Source: Paraimprobicoccus trichonymphae
Lineage (GTDB): Bacteria > Bacillota > Clostridia > Oscillospirales > Acutalibacteraceae
DNA: 64,000 nucleotides
Direction of reading: 5' to 3'
NCBI GenBank assembly: GCA_036322875.1
Contig: AP027925.1
Coordinates: forward strand, 186,001 to 250,000
In this document: positions 46,099-54,445 of the stretch, piece by piece
Position numbering within the stretch: the stretch's first letter is position 1
Layout of the letters: each line of letters opens with the position of its first letter
The notes under the pieces: model-generated
The model's input: the letters and a program-made list of their open reading frames with translations, nothing else
Databases searched by the model: none
What the model was told of the DNA's origin: nothing
Made by a program: the position numbers and the translations under genes

Positions 46099-47421
46099 TT
46101 GGCATTTGAGAGTTTATCGGAAAAATTATCACAAGTTTTTAAAAAATTAACTTCTAAAGGCAAACTTACTGAAAAATATGTGACAGATTCTATGAGAGAA
46201 GTAAGAATGGCTTTGTTAGAGGCTGATGTCAGTTTTAAAGTAGCAAAGGAATTTACTAATAAAATTACTGAACGTGCGATTGGTTCGAAAATTTTAGAGA
46301 GTCTTACGCCGTCTCAAATGGTAATTAAATTGGTAAATGAGGAATTAGCTTTTTTAATGGGTGATGATAAGTCTAGTAGGATAATTTTAGGCTCTAAACC
46401 TCCTAGTATAATAATGATGTGTGGTCTGCAAGGGTCCGGAAAAACAACTCATTCTGCAAAACTTGCAAAATTATTTAAAAAACAGGGGCACAGACCTTTG
46501 CTAGTTGCGTGTGATATTTATAGACCTGCGGCTATTAAACAATTGCAAGTTTTAGGAAATAGTATAAAAGTTAATGTTTTTGAGTTTGGAGAAATTTCTC
46601 CAGTTGAAATTGCAAAAAAATCTGTTTCTTATTCAAAAGATTACGGAAATGATATAATCATTTTGGACACTGCTGGTAGACTTCATATAGATAAAAATTT
46701 AATGGATGAACTTGAAAATATAAAGGAAGCTGTAAAGCCCAATGAAATTTTATTAGTTTTGGACTCTATGACTGGTCAAGATGCTGTTAAAGTTGCAGAA
46801 AATTTTAATAGTAAATTAGATATAACAGGAATTATTTTAACAAAACTTGATGGAGATGCACGTGGGGGTGCAGCACTTTCTGTAAAATCAGTCACTGGAA
46901 AATCTGTCAAATTTGTAGGTACAGGAGAAAAATTAGATGATTTAGAGACTTTTCATCCCGATAGAATGGCTTCAAGAATACTTGGTATGGGAGATATACT
47001 AACTTTAATAGAAGAAGCTGAAAGTAAATTTGATAAAAAACAAGCTGAAAAATTAGCTGAAAAATTAGAAAAAAATAATTTTGATTTAAATGACTTGAGA
47101 AATCAAATTATACAAATGAAAAAAATGGGTTCTATAAAATCAATAATTAGTAAATTACCCGGAGTAAATGATTACTTGAAAAATGTAGATTTAGATGATA
47201 AGATACTAGATAGAACTTGTGCGATTATTCTTTCTATGACAGAAAAAGAAAAAAAAAGACCTGAGATCATAACCCCATCTAGAAAAAAAAGGATTGCTTT
47301 GGGAAGCGGTATGAAAGTAGAAGATGTGAATAAATTACTTAGGCAATTTGAGCAAATGCATAAAGTTATGAAACAATTTGGAAGTAAAAAATTTTCAAAA
47401 TTCAGATTTACAGGTTTTTAA
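46099..47421 (+). CDS. ffh: Signal recognition particle GTPase Ffh
   Basis: Ffh binds signal sequences and the SRP RNA. The 440-residue protein begins AFESLSEKLSQVFKKL and has G1 GLQGSGKTTHSAKLA, DTAGRLHID and TKLDGDARGGAALS in the NG domain. The M domain carries GMGDILTLIEEAESKFD and a Met-rich RIALGSGMKVEDVNKLLRQFEQMHKVMKQ. I choose the TTG at 46099 (AFESLS is the family start), which has GGGTG about six bases before it. The usual partner ylxM is absent. Confidence 0.96.
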   Translation: MAFESLSEKLSQVFKKLTSKGKLTEKYVTDSMREVRMALLEADVSFKVAKEFTNKITERAIGSKILESLTPSQMVIKLVNEELAFLMGDDKSSRIILGSKPPSIIMMCGLQGSGKTTHSAKLAKLFKKQGHRPLLVACDIYRPAAIKQLQVLGNSIKVNVFEFGEISPVEIAKKSVSYSKDYGNDIIILDTAGRLHIDKNLMDELENIKEAVKPNEILLVLDSMTGQDAVKVAENFNSKLDITGIILTKLDGDARGGAALSVKSVTGKSVKFVGTGEKLDDLETFHPDRMASRILGMGDILTLIEEAESKFDKKQAEKLAEKLEKNNFDLNDLRNQIIQMKKMGSIKSIISKLPGVNDYLKNVDLDDKILDRTCAIILSMTEKEKKRPEIITPSRKKRIALGSGMKVEDVNKLLRQFEQMHKVMKQFGSKKFSKFRFTGF

Positions 47422-47456
47422 AATATAAAAAATAATTTTTAGGAGTGTATTCAAAT

Positions 47457-47693
47457 ATGGTAAAAATAAGACTTAAAAGAATGGGTAAAAAGAAAATGCC
47501 ATTTTACAGAGTTGTGGTAGCAGATTCTAGATCACCGAGAGATGGCAAATTTATAGAAGAAATAGGTTATTATAACCCTTTAAAAAATCCAGAGGAAATA
47601 AAAATTAATATGGAAAAGGTAAATTCTTGGGTTTCAAAAGGTGCACAGTCTACAGACAGAGTTAAGTATTTATTAAATAAAATTAAAAGTTAA
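47457..47693 (+). CDS. rpsP: Ribosomal protein S16
   Basis: VKIRLKRMGKKKMPFYRVVVADSRSPRDGKFIEEIGYYNP is unmistakable. The ATG at 47457 has AGGAGTG eight bases upstream, so the 12-base longer frame is not used. It lies 35 bases after ffh, a standard neighbour. rimM and trmD, which usually follow, are missing. Confidence 0.96.
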   Translation: MVKIRLKRMGKKKMPFYRVVVADSRSPRDGKFIEEIGYYNPLKNPEEIKINMEKVNSWVSKGAQSTDRVKYLLNKIKS

Positions 47694-47960
47694 TAAGAAA
47701 ACAACTAAAATATTTTACAATTAATAAAATTTAAATAAATTGATAACATCAGTTTCTAAAAGGTAGAAGGTTAAGTTGTGTTATTTTCGGTATCTGAATG
47801 AAGTGTTTTGTGCACTTTTAATAGGGAATGTTTTTAAATTTCAAAAGTTGGATCTACAATTTTCGAGTCGATAATTAGGAAACGATAAAAAATACTACTC
47901 AGAGCTGATGAGGCAAAAATTCTACTAATCAAATTCGAAAATCAATAATTCAAATTTAGC
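47694..47960. other. Intergenic
   Basis: Convergent spacer between rpsP and ytfJ. No clear terminator is recognised. Confidence 0.3.
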
Positions 47961-48395
47961 CTAAATCTTTTTGTCTTCTTCAGATTTTGATTTTTTATTC
48001 TTTCTATTTTTTAGCATGTTAGCTATTTTATCAGATATATCTGGAACCATTGCAATTATTCTATCCAAAGTACTATTAAACGACTCTATTTGTAATAATT
48101 TAACATCATCGTTGCTTATTACTAAAAATGCAACAGGCAAAATAGTTACACCAGCGCCACTTCCTCCACCGAATAGGTCTTTCTTTTCATCTTTTTTAGA
48201 GACAAAGTCAGAACCCCCAGATGCAAGACCATAACTCACTTTTGAAACAGGAATTATAGTTATTCCATTCTCTGAAGTTATAGGCTTACCTATTATACTA
48301 TCTACATCTATGATTTTTTTCATTTTATCTATAGTAGTAGCCATTATATTTTCGACTTTATTACTATTACCGTTATCATTTTCAACTTTTTCCAA
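47961..48395 (-). CDS. ytfJ: YtfJ/GerW-family protein
   Basis: The 144-residue protein has IIDVDSIIGKPITSENGITIIPVSKVSYGLASGGSDF and GGGSGAGVTILPVAFLVI, the full GerW signature. The family is named for a role in spore germination but occurs widely in Clostridia including non-sporulators. It starts at TTG 48395 after GAGGT and overlaps the end of the upstream ytfI-like frame. Confidence 0.9.
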   Translation of the reverse strand: MEKVENDNGNSNKVENIMATTIDKMKKIIDVDSIIGKPITSENGITIIPVSKVSYGLASGGSDFVSKKDEKKDLFGGGSGAGVTILPVAFLVISNDDVKLLQIESFNSTLDRIIAMVPDISDKIANMLKNRKNKKSKSEEDKKI

Positions 48396-48658
48396 AATTT
48401 CATTACCTCTTTCTCACTAGAAATTTCAATATATTTTATAAAAGACAATATCATACCTATTATATTATACAGGATAATTTTATTTTTATAATAAATTTTA
48501 ATCTCTATTACGTATTCCTGATAAATCATAATATTTTGTTTTATTAATTTATTAAATTTTGGAATTACTGCTATTTCAACATTTGTCCGATTGCAACCAT
48601 CGAATTCATAATAAACATTAAATTTTATTTGTTTAGCTAAATTTGATGAAACTGGATG
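48344..48658 (-). pseudogene. YtfI-like (DUF2953) C-terminal remnant
   Basis: An open frame without start begins after a stop at about 48660 and reads IKFNVYYEFDGCNRTNVEIAVIPKFNKLIKQN on to YVIEIKIYYKNKIILYNIIGMILSFIKYIE, overlapping the ytfJ start. YtfI normally precedes YtfJ and has this beta-rich plus helical tail pattern. The assignment rests mainly on position, so it is moderate. Confidence 0.4.
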
Positions 48659-49068
48659 TTAACTCCTAACTATATCTAAATTTTTAAACGTTTTTTACCG
48701 AAATAGCCTGAAATAAAACTCTTAAAAAAACTCTAATGAATTTTGGGTTTATATCTTAAATATTTTACAAAAATAAGAAATCATACAAAATTAAGGATTA
48801 GAATGATAAAAATAGAAATAGAAATAATATACATATATTAGAAAAGCTAAAAATTGAATAAAGAAAAATTTTTCTATTTTAGAAAATGTTCACATAAAAT
48901 AAAATTTTTGCACAAACAAAGGAACGATATACAACAACTGGCAAATTCAATTTCTTATTTTGTGTAAGCAGAATTTAAGAAAAAGTAACACCCAAAAAAC
49001 ACAAACAACTAATATCATTTCTTTTGCCAGTTTACTGATACTCCTGAATTCACCGGTTCATCATCAAA
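48659..49068. other. Intergenic, 410 bases
   Basis: AT-rich stretch with no recognised gene. It follows repeat copy 7 in the reading direction of ytfJ. Confidence 0.35.
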
Positions 49069-49212
49069 ATGTAATTGCCCAGTTCAAGCACCAATTTCTG
49101 TGAGTTTTACAACATTTACTTGATATCGACAGGCTGTTTTTTTGTCAATTTTTTTACGATCTATCTGATTAAACTAAAGCTTATCGTTTTTTCATTTGTT
49201 TTATATAAAAAT
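49069..49212 (-). repeat. Promoter-bearing dispersed repeat, copy 7 (partial, diverged)
   Basis: TTGACA (49148-49143) and the upstream ATCAGAT/TTTAGTTTAATC block match copies 3 and 5. The -10 at the same 16-base spacing has decayed to ATATCA. Downstream CTCACAGAAATTG resembles the second hairpin. It lies nine bases after the rplA stop. Confidence 0.6.
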
Positions 49213-49220
49213 CTTATTAG

Positions 49221-49919
49221 TCAAACTGCAATTAGTTTATTGTGATTAATTTTTATGCCAACGCCCATTGTGGAAGAAATAACGCATGATTTTACATATT
49301 GACCTTTTGATGACTCTGGCTTTGATCTCAAAACAGCATTTAATAAAACATCTGAATTTTCAAATAATTTATCTACTCCAAAAGAAACTTTCCCGACGGG
49401 ACAATGAATAATATTAGTTTTGTCAAGTCTATATTCTATTTTTCCAGCTTTTGTATCTTTTATTGCTCTAGAAATGTCTGTTGAAACAGTTCCAGCTTTT
49501 GGATTTGGCATTAAACCACGTGGACCTAAAATCTTTCCTAGTTTGCCAACCAACGGCATCATATCAGGGGTTGTTATCATAACATCAAAATCCAACCAGT
49601 TTTGGTTTTGAATTTTACTTATTATATCTTCTGAACCAATAAAATTTGCCCCGGCACTTCTTGCTAATTCCTCATTTTCACCTTTACATACAGCTAAAAT
49701 TCTTATTTTTTTACCAGTTCCATGCGGTAAAATCACAGCCCCTCTAACTTGCTGATCTGCATGTCTAGAATCTACACCCAGCTTTATATGCATTTCTACT
49801 GTTTCATCAAATTTGGCTTTAGCCGATTTTATGCACAAGCCCAAAGCTTCTTTCATTTCAAATAAATCCAATTTATTATATAATTTAGCACTTTCTAAAT
49901 ACTTTTTGCCATGTTTCAC
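49221..49919 (-). CDS. rplA: Ribosomal protein L1
   Basis: The 232-residue protein has VEMHIKLGVDSRHADQQVRGAVILPHGTGK and MPLVGKLGKILGPRGLMPNPKAGTVS, both highly conserved. It follows rplK by 60 bases. rplJ and rplL, usually next, are replaced by a dispersed repeat. Confidence 0.97.
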   Translation of the reverse strand: MKHGKKYLESAKLYNKLDLFEMKEALGLCIKSAKAKFDETVEMHIKLGVDSRHADQQVRGAVILPHGTGKKIRILAVCKGENEELARSAGANFIGSEDIISKIQNQNWLDFDVMITTPDMMPLVGKLGKILGPRGLMPNPKAGTVSTDISRAIKDTKAGKIEYRLDKTNIIHCPVGKVSFGVDKLFENSDVLLNAVLRSKPESSKGQYVKSCVISSTMGVGIKINHNKLIAV

Positions 49920-49979
49920 TTTTAATTTTCCTCCGAATATCTAAAATTATTCTCGTACAAGTGGAGAAGTTGAAAAATA

Positions 49980-50417
49980 TTAATTTGCTACTTCTATGCC
50001 CATACTTCTAGCGGTTCCACAGATCATACTTATAGCTGTTTCTAAATTTGCAGCTGTCAAATCAGGCATTTTTAATTCTGCTATTTCCTTAATTTGTTTC
50101 CTTGTGATTTTTGCAACTTTTGTCTTATTAGGAATTCCTGAACCTTTTTCAATATTACAAGCTTTTCTTATTAAAACAGGAGCTGGTGGGGTTTTTGTAA
50201 TGAATTCAAAACTTCTATCTTTATAGATACTAATAACTACAGGAATTATCATCCCCTCATTATTCTTAGTTCTTTCATTAAATTCTCTAGTAAAATTCAT
50301 AATATTTACACCATGAGGACCCAACGCTGAACCCACAGGTGGAGCTGGAGTTGCCTTACCAGCTGGTATTTGCAATTTAACCATTGCAGATATTTCTTTT
50401 TTTGCCAATTTTTTCAC
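49980..50417 (-). CDS. rplK: Ribosomal protein L11
   Basis: KLQIPAGKATPAPPVGSALGPHGVNIMNFTREFNERT and the C-terminal MICGTARSMGIEV are diagnostic. The 145-residue length is normal. It is part of the rpmG-secE-nusG-rplK-rplA cluster. Confidence 0.97.
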   Translation of the reverse strand: MKKLAKKEISAMVKLQIPAGKATPAPPVGSALGPHGVNIMNFTREFNERTKNNEGMIIPVVISIYKDRSFEFITKTPPAPVLIRKACNIEKGSGIPNKTKVAKITRKQIKEIAELKMPDLTAANLETAISMICGTARSMGIEVAN

Positions 50418-50445
50418 TCCTAAATCTTGTTTTAATTTTATAACT

Positions 50446-50970
50446 TTAACTTATTTTCTCAACCTGATCAAGTTTTAACTCAACAGGTGTTTCTCTACCA
50501 AACATAGAAACTATAACTTTCACACAATTTTTATCTGTGTCTATGCTTTCAACAATCCCAACATTGGATTCCAAGGGACCATATAATATGCTAACATTGT
50601 CACCAATAGAATAAAAAACTTCTATTTTTTTCTTTTCACTTATTCCAAATCTTTGCATTTCTTCTTCGGTTAGCGGAAAAGCTTCTGCTGGACCACCTAA
50701 AAAGCCTGTACAACCATTTGTATTTCTTACCAGGTCCCACGTTTTTTCTGTTATCTCCATTTTCAACAACACATAACTCGGAAAAATCTTTTTTTCTAAA
50801 GTTATTTTTTTACTATTTTTTATTTCTGTAACTGTTTCAGTAGGAACCCTAACTTCTTTTATTAAATCTTCAAATCCTCTACTAATAACTGCTTTTTCTA
50901 TGTTAGACGCTACTTTATTTTCATGCCCTGAATAAGTATGAATAACATACCATCTCGCATTTTCACCCAA
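50446..50970 (-). CDS. nusG: Transcription factor NusG
   Basis: The 174-residue protein has the NGN domain (RWYVIHTYSGHENKVASNIE; GCTGFLGG) and the C-terminal KOW domain (GDNVSILYGPLESNVGIVESID). It couples RNA polymerase with elongation and termination factors. It lies 14 bases after secE. Confidence 0.97.
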   Translation of the reverse strand: MGENARWYVIHTYSGHENKVASNIEKAVISRGFEDLIKEVRVPTETVTEIKNSKKITLEKKIFPSYVLLKMEITEKTWDLVRNTNGCTGFLGGPAEAFPLTEEEMQRFGISEKKKIEVFYSIGDNVSILYGPLESNVGIVESIDTDKNCVKVIVSMFGRETPVELKLDQVEKIS

Positions 50971-50983
50971 AATTAAAACACTC

Positions 50984-51208
50984 CTAAGTATTATTTCGTG
51001 AAACTTCCATAATTAATCCAAGCAACTGCATCAAAGTGACATCTAGTATAAAAACAAAAATTCCCACGATAGTAATCATTAAAAGTACAATCCAAGTATT
51101 TTTAAAAGTCAACCTCGCAGTTGGCCATATAATTTTTTTCATTTCTCTATTTAAATCTTTAAAAAATTCTATACTTCTTTTTATCAGACCAACTTTTTCA
51201 TCTTCCAT
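50984..51208 (-). CDS. secE: Preprotein translocase subunit SecE
   Basis: The 74-residue protein has the SecE amphipathic helix (FFKDLNREMKKIIWPT) and a single membrane span (WIVLLMITIVGIFVFILDVTLMQLLGLIM). It completes the SecYEG channel used by the many signal-peptide proteins here. Confidence 0.94.
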   Translation of the reverse strand: MEDEKVGLIKRSIEFFKDLNREMKKIIWPTARLTFKNTWIVLLMITIVGIFVFILDVTLMQLLGLIMEVSRNNT

Positions 51209-51231
51209 CTTTCAAGCGTACATCTCCTTGA

Positions 51232-51393
51232 TTATTTGGTTTCTTTATGTGCAACATGTTCTCTACAAAAATTACAATACTTATTCATCTCGAGCCTATC
51301 AGGATCATTTCTCTTGTTTTTTTGAGTGTCATAATTTCTGTGATTGCATTTCGTACATGCAAGGGTTATTTTTATTCTACTTGATGTTGCCAT
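51232..51393 (-). CDS. rpmG: Ribosomal protein L33
   Basis: This 53-residue frame reads SSRIKITLACTKCNHRNYDTQKNKRNDPDRLEMNKYCNFCREHVAHKE in consecutive parts. It has both zinc-binding CxxC pairs and is the first gene of the secE-nusG cluster. The ATG is at 51393 with AGGGGGTG upstream. Confidence 0.95.
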   Translation of the reverse strand: MATSSRIKITLACTKCNHRNYDTQKNKRNDPDRLEMNKYCNFCREHVAHKETK

Positions 51394-51920
51394 TTTATCT
51401 GACACCCCCTTTGAAAAATCTTAAAACTTCCCAAAAATCATTTGAGATAAAATAAATCTATCACATTACTAATCTATTGTCAAATATTTTCTAATTCTAA
51501 ATAGAAATTTAAAAATAAAGTTTACACTATTTTTGAAATAAATAAATATTGGTAAATCTTGCTCACATCCAGAAACTTTAAGACTATCCGATTTTGACAT
51601 AAGTTTACATTCTGCAATAAAACAGAACATTATAGTAAACGTCGTTATATGCTTCAATGCGTGAAAAAATTGCGAATGTAGTAAGATATTTAAATTTAAA
51701 ACTTAATTTTCAAGAAGCTACCAAAAAAGTGACTTTGATCATAGACAGTTAATATAATATATAGCGTTCAATTGATTTTTTTTGATTTGTGTAATGTGTT
51801 CCTGGGGGATGTAATTTTGCGTTATTTTCGTACGGCTTTATTTTATCTATGCCGATTTAATCTATTTTCGTTTACTTAACTCCAAAAAAAAATTGTATAA
51901 AAAAATTGCTGTCGGTGTGA
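51394..51920. other. Intergenic, about 530 bases
   Basis: A 62-codon minus frame at 51469-51657 has no ribosome site and no recognised domain. The rest is AT-rich without evident features. Confidence 0.35.
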
Positions 51921-51925
51921 ATATA

Positions 51926-51990
51926 TGCCCCCCATAGTTGGTAGCGAAAAAATTTTAAATCTATTTTTTTAGCTTAGTAGGGGGGATAGC
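51926..51990 (-). terminator. Large C6/G6-based hairpin after the kinase gene
   Basis: On the minus strand CCCCCCTA ... AGCTAAAAAAAT pairs with ATTTTTTCGCT ... TATGGGGGG, with an A/T-rich apex. About 60 bases further on there is a T-rich tract. It lies about 80 bases beyond the kinase stop, so it may terminate that operon, but its size and GC-rich base are unusual. Confidence 0.5.
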
Positions 51991-52068
51991 AAAATAAAAA
52001 TTCCTTAGCTTAATTTAGCCAAGAGATTTTTAAAAATAAATTTTATTGGTTAAACAGTTGATTTTTAA

Positions 52069-52918
52069 TTACATTTGATTCAACAATTCTAAAGCTTGCT
52101 CAGATGTAGCTCTTTCTGCCGGATCCCTAGTTAAACATTCGCTAAAGAATTTAAATAAATCTTCTCCAACAACGTTATTAAATCTATCTATTGTAGATTT
52201 TGTTAGGGAGGGTTTCCCATTTTCTAAAACGTGATTTACAACCGTCAGCATTTCCTCTGCTGTTATGTTAAACAGCAGACGATAGACTACTGCTGCTGCT
52301 GAGTAAACATCGAATTTCGCACCATCATACTTACTTTCGGCTTTTTGACGAAACAAAAAATAACGCTGAACTTCTGGTGCCATCATTCCTTGTGTTCCAC
52401 ATACAGTTATCGTTAAATCTGAACGTTTTGCCAATCCAAAGTCACATATTTTTATTTTTCCATTTTTATACAATAAAATATTTTCAAGTCTAATATCTCT
52501 GTGTGCTATACCTTTTTTGTGTAGTGCTTGTAAACCAGAAAAAATTTGCTTTGCCCAATTTATAACTTGATGTCTGTCTTCTGGCAAAACTTTAGAGAGT
52601 TTTATCGCGCCATCAATATATTCCATAGAAAAGCAAGATATTCCATTTTTACTAAATTTACTTTTGTATTTCACTACATTTTCACTTTCTATATCTCTAA
52701 CTTGCTTCCATACACTTTGTTCGTTTTTAACAGATATTTTAGAATTAAGTCCACCATTTTCTGGTACGGACTTTAACTGCAACTTTTTGGCCTTCCTTAT
52801 CGGTACATAAATAAACTTCACCAGATTGTCCGCTACCTAACAAACTACAAATAGTTAAATTGTGTTTTTTTAATATTTCTTGATTTAATTCTTGTAATCT
52901 AGCTGAAATTATTGACAT
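52069..52918 (-). CDS. Eukaryote-like Ser/Thr protein kinase, one frameshift
   Basis: The kinase begins at ATG 52918 (SIISARLQELNQEIL), with the glycine loop LLGSGQSGEVYL and the ATP lysine in KVAVK. It then changes frame at about 52765 (GTTAAAGTCCG) and continues to the end. Later motifs are MEYIDG hinge, HRDIRLENILL catalytic loop, CDFGLAK and MMAPEVQ, and FDVYSAAAVVYRLL. All catalytic residues exist across the two frames. There is no membrane helix or PASTA domain, unlike PrkC. Without frame repair the product stops after 57 residues. It is the last gene of a three-gene operon and may be an effector. Confidence 0.8.
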
Positions 52919-52930
52919 AATTTCACCATT

Positions 52931-53632
52931 TCATTCGTTTAACGTACGGTCATTCAATTTAGGTATCTTTTTTAAAATTAAATCAAATTCATCTCCATCT
53001 AACTCCAAAAACGGCAACTTACCCGTAGATGTTTGTTTCATTTCATTTATAGTATCCAAATTTAAGTCTGTTTCTAATTGTAAAAGTTGGGATAATTGGA
53101 ACAATTGAGTTCTATCTAATGAAGTTATTTTGTCTTCTATTGCTTGTTTAGAACTTAACTGTAATAATTCAACTTGGGTTAAACAAGTTTCGAACGAATG
53201 ACCAATCATCAAACATTGTATCATAAACACTAACAAAGCTGTTATCATCTTGTCTAAATCATCACGACATGCTTTGTTTTTAAATTCTTCGCGTTTAACA
53301 TTTAATTTCATAATTCCAATTATGGCATCAACACTTGGCTTTAAATGTTCAACATAAAAAATGCGACCACCAATTATAACAGGAATAGAAAATAATGCTA
53401 TTCCACCGAATACTTTTATCGGCTTAGGTGTTTTTGTCCAGTACCCCCCCCCCGATTTTTTCTTTACTGCTTGCCATGTAAATTTCTCTTCTTTGTCGGT
53501 CAATTTTTGACTTTCTACAACCGTGCTATTCTGAGAACCAGCAGTTGGTGAATTTGCTCCCGCTATTGTTTCCGTAAGTATAAGCATTGCTGCCATACCT
53601 GCGCTTGTGAGTTTTTTAACAGTATCTATCAT
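52931..53632 (-). CDS. Exported membrane protein with G10 tract
   Basis: The 233-residue protein has a signal peptide (TVKKLTSAGMAAMLILTETIAGA), a polar stretch, and SGGGYW encoded by a run of ten G. A membrane helix (IKVFGGIALFSIPVIIGGRIFYV) and a 130-residue helical domain follow. The start ATG directly abuts the stop of the upstream gene (TAAATG). The family is unknown. Slippage of the G tract would switch expression of everything after residue 61. Confidence 0.65.
   Translation of the reverse strand: MIDTVKKLTSAGMAAMLILTETIAGANSPTAGSQNSTVVESQKLTDKEEKFTWQAVKKKSGGGYWTKTPKPIKVFGGIALFSIPVIIGGRIFYVEHLKPSVDAIIGIMKLNVKREEFKNKACRDDLDKMITALLVFMIQCLMIGHSFETCLTQVELLQLSSKQAIEDKITSLDRTQLFQLSQLLQLETDLNLDTINEMKQTSTGKLPFLELDGDEFDLILKKIPKLNDRTLNE
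53444..53453. repeat. C10/G10 homopolymer in exported-protein gene
   Basis: Ten consecutive C on the plus strand (G on the coding strand) form the codons for Ser-Gly-Gly-Gly. The gene is in frame at this length. Confidence 0.9.
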
Positions 53633-53887
53633 TTAGCTTCTTTCTGCAACTGCTAATAACATATCTTCTTCAAACTTTGTATCCGAATGCATGGTATCAA
53701 TTATTTCATCAACGACATATGTTAATTCTTCAGGAATCATTGATTTTGCTGTCTCATCAACCAGATATTTTAAATCTTTCCAAGTTAATGTATATGCTTC
53801 CTCTAAACTTTTAAGATTAAAAAAAGCTTCTGCCAATTTTGGATTTGCTATAACTTTTCCTATAACTTCAACCAAGTTTTTGTTCAT
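53633..53887 (-). CDS. Small acidic helical protein, first gene of kinase operon
   Basis: The 84-residue protein (NLVEVIGKVIANPKLAEAFFNLKSLEEAYTL ...) has a faint resemblance to Nif11-type leader peptides but lacks a double glycine. GGGAGGAG precedes the ATG. Its stop is fused to the next start, so the pair is translationally coupled. No export signal is seen. The function is unknown; a chaperone-like or leader role for the next protein is speculation. Confidence 0.55.
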   Translation of the reverse strand: MNKNLVEVIGKVIANPKLAEAFFNLKSLEEAYTLTWKDLKYLVDETAKSMIPEELTYVVDEIIDTMHSDTKFEEDMLLAVAERS

Positions 53888-53946
53888 TGCAGTTGTCTCC
53901 TCCCTTATAATAAAATTGACTTAATCTCCTTTATGGACAAATTTTC

Positions 53947-54213
53947 TATACTTGACACTCGCTTTGCTAAATATCAAGCATATCCTTGATTTTACGCCCT
54001 TCAGCAATTACTCGTCTTATGTATAGGCTTCCCAAGGCGTAAATTCCCATGAGCTCAACGGTATTTAATTTTTGATATTTAAATTTTCAACTTGGTTTTC
54101 GTTGAAACAAAATTATTTATAATTTTAGCATACTATTATTTTTTGTCAATAGTTTTTACGATCCATTCGCTAAAATAAATATTTAGCGGTTTTCTCACAG
54201 ATTTATATAAAAA
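53947..54213 (-). repeat. Promoter-bearing dispersed repeat, copy 8 (full)
   Basis: It has the hairpin CCGCTAAA/TTTAGCG, TTGACA (54149-54144), a 16-base spacer and TAAAAT (54127-54122), hairpin GTTTCAAC/GTTGAAA with loop GAAAACCAA, CCGTTGAGCTCATGG and the core GACGAGTAATTGCTGA. It reads into the kinase operon, whose first start codon is 60 bases beyond its end. Confidence 0.85.
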
Positions 54214-54369
54214 CCTGTCATACAAAACTATTTATTATTCTAAGTTACATATATTTTATTTTATAAAGATATCTATTTTTGTATTTATTTTGGATATATA
54301 TTTGTAACCTAAGACGATTAATCAACTTTTCTAATATACAGCTTAAGACTAAACATTTTTATTTTAAAT

Positions 54370-54445
54370 TGGTGGACGTTAACGGACTTGAACCGCTGAC
54401 CCTTCACATGTGAAGCGAATGCTCTACCGGCTGAGCTAAACGTCC
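54370..54445 (-). tRNA. tRNA-Val (anticodon CAC)
   Basis: It is a 76-base cloverleaf with acceptor GGACGTT/AACGTCC, discriminator A and an encoded CCA. The D-arm is GCTC/GAGC, the anticodon stem TTCGC/GTGAA with loop TTCACAT, and the T-arm AGCGG/CCGTT with TTCAAGT. The anticodon CAC reads GUG. Confidence 0.92.

Noticed and set aside
51469..51657. 62-codon minus-strand frame
   Set aside because: No ribosome site, no domain and poor composition in an AT-rich spacer.
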